Part shown: one piece after another, positions 60,128 to 64,000 of the stretch
Numbering within the stretch: the first letter of the stretch is position 1
Layout: every line of letters begins with the position of its first letter
Assembly: GCA_944378105.1 (NCBI GenBank)
Contig: CALWGC010000030.1
Location: forward strand, 1 to 64,000
Reading direction: 5' to 3'
Length of the DNA stretch: 64,000 bases
DNA from: an uncultured Clostridia bacterium
Lineage (GTDB): Bacteria; Bacillota; Clostridia; Lachnospirales; Anaerotignaceae
Translations under genes and position numbers: made by a program
Notes under the pieces: generated by a model
What the model was told of the DNA's origin: nothing
What the model saw: only the letters and a program-made list of their open reading frames with translations
The model's database searches: none

Positions 60128-60220
60128 GCGTAGCCAAGAAAAGCGCTTTTGCCAGGAGAAAGGAGGAAACCAAGAAAAAAGGGAAACTGCTTTTGGCGCA
60201 GCTTCCTAAAAAAACAAAGA

Positions 60221-60267
60221 TGGCTGCAATCCCTACATAAAAAGGATTGCAGCCACCTTATTTTTTC
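60221..60267 (+). terminator. terminator after sigE
   Basis: TGGCTGCAATCC (60221-60232) pairs perfectly with GGATTGCAGCCA (60244-60255), followed by CCTTATTTTTT. A weaker hairpin lies just before, around 60182-60205. Nothing else is seen in 60128-60350. Confidence 0.88.
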
Positions 60268-60350
60268 TAAGGTTGTTTTCTTCTGAAGGCTGCTATCGCA
60301 ATTTCCCTTTTTGATCTTTCAGTTTTGAAACAGTAGCGTTTGGCCACCGT

Positions 60351-60722
60351 TTATTTTAGGCGCGCACCACAATGGGGGCAGTGGAGAAAGGAATCTTCCA
60401 CCGGAGTGCCGCAATGGGGGCAAACGGACCGGACGGAAAAATCGCCGCTATAAGGAACGAGATCCTTTTGACTGATGGCAATTTGTTCGCCCCGCTCGAT
60501 TTGTTTGCCAAAGGCCGTATTGAGCAAATACACATTACCACAACAGCTCATCCGCACCAGATATTTTTTTCCAAAACGAAACAGCGGAATAAAGAATAAA
60601 CTAAAGCAGTTGGCCACTAAAAATACTTCATAATCACAAGCCTGTCCGCAATGACTGCAAATGCCGCCCAGCGTATAAGGAAGTCTTTTTTCTACCGGCA
60701 TAATTCCAAAAAAGAAAAACAC
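60351..60722 (-). CDS. zinc-ribbon domain protein
   Basis: A 123-residue protein. It begins with FFFFGIMPVEKRL, typical of a small zinc_ribbon_15-like group with a hydrophobic start. Cysteine pairs follow: CSHCG with a later MSCCG, and a C-terminal ribbon CPHCG...CPHCG. The middle has a hydrophobic patch (VFLVANCFSLFFIPLF). The start is GTG 60722 with AAAGGTGGG upstream on the minus strand; the frame extends 14 codons further without a site. It stands alone between sigE and purL, on the opposite strand. Function unknown; four cysteine pairs suggest two zinc sites. Confidence 0.8.
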   Translation of the reverse strand: MFFFFGIMPVEKRLPYTLGGICSHCGQACDYEVFLVANCFSLFFIPLFRFGKKYLVRMSCCGNVYLLNTAFGKQIERGEQIAISQKDLVPYSGDFSVRSVCPHCGTPVEDSFLHCPHCGARLK

Positions 60723-60805
60723 AATCCATTCCCACCTTTCTGCTCTCATTCTAACACAGATCAACGAAAAGGTATACTTTTTCTTCCCATTTTGGGCAAT
60801 AATAT

Positions 60806-60834
60806 TTTACATCTGGAAAAGAACGTGGTAAAAT
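60806..60834 (+). promoter_or_regulatory. predicted promoter of purL
   Basis: TTTACA (60806-60811) and TAAAAT (60829-60834) with a 17-base spacer, 43 bases before ATG 60878. The leader is short, with no room for a purine riboswitch. Confidence 0.7.
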
Positions 60835-60877
60835 AAGAATGATGTTAAAATTTGGAGCTTGTAAAAGGGGAATTGAC

Positions 60878-63800
60878 TATGAATATCAGACGTCTATACA
60901 TTGAGAAAAAAGAAGGCTGTGATGTGGAAGCAAAGGGCCTTCTGGCAGACATCCGGGAAAATCTTGGCATTCAGGGACTGACCAATGTCCGCCTCTTCAT
61001 TCGCTATGACGTAGAAGGTATTGAAGATGCAGTTTATGAAGCGGCCAAAACCACCATCTTTTCCGAACCGCCGGTAGATGTGGTGTATGAAGAAACGGTG
61101 GCATTTTCCAAGGGGGAAAAGGTCTTTGCGGTGGAATATCTGCCGGGACAGTATGACCAAAGGGCAGACTCCGCCATGCAGTGCGTGCAAATTATTTCCC
61201 AAAAGGACAAGCCGACCATTGCGGCCGCCAAAGTGATTGCCCTGGAAGGCAATATCACCGAAGCGGAATTTGCCAAAATCAAAAGCTATTGCATTAACCC
61301 TGTGGATAGCCGGGAAGCGTCGCTTTCTAAGCCAAAGACATTGGCGATGGATATGGTTTCGCCACCGGATATTGCCATTTTTGACGGCTTTATTGACAAA
61401 ACGGAAGAAGAGATTGCCGCTTTGCGCAATCAGTTGGAAACGGCCATGAGCCTGGAAGATATGCTCTTTTGCCAAAAATACTTCCGGGATGTGGAAAAAA
61501 GAAACCCAACGGCAACGGAAATTCGTGTCATCGACACCTATTGGTCCGATCATTGCCGCCATACGACATTCCATACGAAAATCGAAGACGTTTCTTTTGA
61601 AGACGGGTATTACACCAGCGCCATCCAAAAAGCATACCAGCAGTATTTGGATGAAAGAAGCGTGCTTTATGCCGGCAAGGACAAAGATATTTGTCTGATG
61701 GATTTGGCAGTGCTTGGGATGAAAGCATTGCGGGCCAATGGCAAGCTGGATAACTTGGACCAATCGGAAGAAATCAACGCCTGCTCCATTGTAGTCCCTG
61801 TGGATGTGGACGGCGTGGAAGAAGATTGGCTGATCATGTTTAAAAACGAAACCCATAACCACCCAACGGAAATCGAACCATTTGGTGGGGCGGCCACCTG
61901 CCTTGGCGGGGCCATCCGTGACCCATTGAGCGGCAGAAGCTATGTATACCAGGCCATGCGTGTGACCGGTAGCGGGGACCCTCGGGCCAAAGTGGAAGAT
62001 ACCTTGGAAGGAAAACTGCCTCAGCGCAAAATTACCACCGAAGCCGCCAGAGGGTATAGCTCTTACGGTAACCAAATTGGCCTTTCCACTGGCCAAGTGG
62101 CAGAAATTTATGACGAAGGCTTTGTGGCAAAACGAATGGAAATTGGCGCTGTCATTGCGGCGGCCAAAAAAGAACATGTGGTACGGATGCGTCCAGAGCC
62201 TGGTGATGTGATTATTTTGACCGGCGGACGCACCGGCCGTGACGGTTGCGGCGGGGCTACCGGCTCTTCCAAAGAACACACCGTGGAATCCATCCACACC
62301 TGCGGGGCCGAAGTACAAAAAGGCAATCCACCAACGGAACGGAAATTACAGCGCCTGTTCCGCAACCCGGCCGTTAGCACTATGATTAAACGTTGTAACG
62401 ACTTTGGTGCCGGCGGTGTTTCTGTGGCCATTGGCGAATTGGCCGATGGGCTGACCATCGAACTGGATCGGGTGCCAAAGAAATATGAAGGGCTGGACGG
62501 CACAGAACTGGCCATTTCCGAAAGCCAGGAAAGAATGGCCGTTGTGGTGGCAAAAGAAAACGCCGAAGCATTTATCCAATATGCCGCCGAAGAAAACTTG
62601 GAAGCAACCCAAGTGGCTGTGGTAACAGAAGAACCTAGACTTGTGATGCACTGGAGAGGCAAAGACATTGTCAACATTTCCAGAGCCTTCTTGGATACCA
62701 ACGGCGCAAAACAGACCACGTCTGTCCATGTGGCAGCGCCAAAAAAAGCCGCTTATTTCGATACCCCTTGTGTAGAAGAAGAAAAAATTGCGCATAATTG
62801 GAAGGAAGCATGGCTTTCCAATATGGGCCGGCTCAATGTGGCAAGCCAAAAAGGGTTGGTGGAACGCTTTGACTCCACCATTGGCGCAGGCACTGTTTTG
62901 ATGCCTTTTGGCGGTAAATATCAGCTGACCCCGGCAGAAGCCATGGCAGCCAAAGTGCCGCTGCTGCAAGGCGAAACGACGACGGCCACACTGATGAGCT
63001 ATGGCTATCAGCCTGAAATTGCAAAATGGAGCCCCTTCCATGGCGCTGTTTATGCTGTGGTGGAATCGGCTGCCAAAATTGTGGCTTCCGGCGGGAAATT
63101 GGAAAGCATCCGCTTGACTTTCCAAGAATATTTTGAAAAACTGGGCACAGACCCAGAAAAATGGGGCAAACCATTTGCCGCTTTGGTTGGCGCCTTCCAG
63201 GCCCAGATGGAATTAGGCATTGCGGCCATCGGCGGCAAGGACAGCATGAGCGGTACGTTTATGGATCTCCATGTACCACCGGTGCTTACCTCGTTTGCGG
63301 TGGATGTGACGAAGATGGATCAAATCATCTCCCCCGAATTGAAACAAGCCGATAACCTCCTGTTCTTCCTGCCAATGAAACGGGACGAAAAGGATTTACC
63401 AGATTATGACTATGCAAGAAAATTGTTCTCTTTGGTTCATGGACTGATTGAGAAAAAAGTTTGCGTTTCCGCCCATACGGTACGCGGCGGCGGTTTGGCA
63501 GAGGCCATTGCAAAGATGACCTTTGGCAACAAGATTGGCGTGGCGCTGGATGACGATGTGGAAATGAAATCGTTGTTCTACCCAGCGTATGGCTCTTTTG
63601 TGTTGGAAATCGACAACAAAAAAGCCAAAGTCATCGACTTTATGGGCTTAAGCGCGCACCTCATTGGCCGGACGACGGAAGATGCTGTCATTCGTTGGAA
63701 AGAAGAAGAATTGTCTTTGGAAGATTTGTTGGATGCATGGCAGGCACCGCTTGAAAAAGTGTTCCCAACCAAGACGGCTCAGACGCCAGAAGGCAACATT

Positions 63801-64000
63801 CCTTCCAGTGTATTTGAAAATACGGATTTTGGCCGTCCTGCAATCCAGGTGGCAAAACCACGGGTATTTATCCCTGTGTTCCCAGGCACCAACTGCGAAT
63901 ATGACACGGCCCGCGCCTTTGAAAAAGCAGGCGCCATTGCCAAAACCCAGGTGGTTGCCAATATGAGCGTTTCGATGTTGGAAGCCAGCATTGAAAAAAT
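60878..64000 (+). CDS. purL: phosphoribosylformylglycinamidine synthase, single-chain PurL (3' end cut)
   Basis: The first 1041 codons of a large FGAM synthase, which converts FGAR, glutamine and ATP to FGAM in purine synthesis. ATG 60878 follows AAAGGGGA. The N-terminal PurS-like domain (about 1-150), linker (about 160-250; DTYWSDHCRHTTF) and the first FGAM synthetase domain (FKNETHNHPTEIEPFGGAATCLGG, GGRTGRDGCGGATGSS) are present. So are the second domain (AAIGGKDSMSGTF) and the start of the class I glutaminase (RVFIPVFPGTNCEYDTARAFE). The frame is open to base 64000; roughly 200 residues, with the glutaminase Cys, remain outside. The long fused form occurs in Proteobacteria and many Clostridia, while Bacillus uses separate purS, purQ and purL. 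It is alone here, without other pur genes upstream. Confidence 0.97.

Noticed and set aside
60835..60877. Purine riboswitch before purL
   Set aside because: The leader is only about 40 bases and lacks the conserved three-way junction pattern.
60894..62318. Minus-strand frame of 474 codons opposite purL
   Set aside because: Shadow of purL; His/Phe/Gly-rich product without motifs.

Overview
The window reads as a chromosomal segment of a spore-forming, obligately anaerobic Gram-positive bacterium of the class Clostridia (Bacillota). The evidence is a spoIIGA-sigE pair and a gerW/ytfJ homologue (endosporulation), hrcA-grpE-dnaK-dnaJ with a CIRCE operator, AddA instead of RecBCD, an oxygen-sensitive hybrid-cluster protein, an acetyl-CoA to crotonyl-CoA module (hbd-crt-thl) typical of butyrate formers, and S-layer-homology (SLH) proteins. 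Ribosome binding sites are strong (AGGAGG type), GTG and TTG starts are frequent, and T-rich hairpin terminators separate most transcription units. I see no rRNA, tRNA, CRISPR array, transposase or prophage. I did not assign a genus.

Layout. 1-5706: a small unknown gene, addA and hemW. 5721-12339: heat-shock operon (hrcA, grpE, dnaK, dnaJ), then a methyltransferase and the redox chaperone hslO. 12432-15142: hcp and a cupin gene divergent from a Crp/Fnr regulator, a nitrosative/redox stress module. 15353-17440: a MATE efflux pump divergent from a TetR regulator. 17529-20614: heavy-metal efflux island (ArsR, separate HMA mini-protein, P1B ATPase lacking that domain, second ArsR). 20977-30126: a family 5 solute-binding-protein ABC transporter region with three versions of the binding-protein gene: one frameshifted in its signal peptide, one intact next to the permeases and ATPases, and one reduced to its 3' end. 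30231-37333: an SLH-glycoside hydrolase 18 protein, PAP2 phosphatase, an amidase-like protein, a Cys-rich membrane protein, an exported serpin, an IclR regulator and a YfcE phosphodiesterase. 37633-40853: dprA-topA. 41230-44091: hbd-crt-thl. 44434-48608: an SLH protein, a dicarboxylate/amino-acid symporter, nth and a split TauE/SafE-type permease. 48749-53745: three membrane/unknown genes with gerW, a CARF-nuclease (DUF1887) gene, rimM and trmD. 53784-60127: murA, divIB, DUF881, sbp, ftsZ, spoIIGA, sigE. 60351-64000: a zinc-ribbon protein and purL, which is cut by the window end.

How the parts work together. HrcA with CIRCE should repress the chaperone operon. The Crp-type regulator probably controls hcp-cupin, the TetR protein the MATE pump, and the ArsR proteins the metal ATPase. 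The division/sporulation block follows the Bacillus order (divIB, DUF881, sbp, ftsZ, spoIIGA, sigE) but has no ftsA before ftsZ and no sigG after sigE. It is joined upstream to rimM-trmD, which here lack rpsP and rplS as neighbours.

Most notable points: a Card1/Can2-like CARF nuclease gene embedded between a sporulation gene and rimM with no CRISPR in view; the decayed binding-protein paralogues sharing a duplicated promoter block; an exported serpin fused to a copper-amine-oxidase-like N-domain; and the absence of ftsA.
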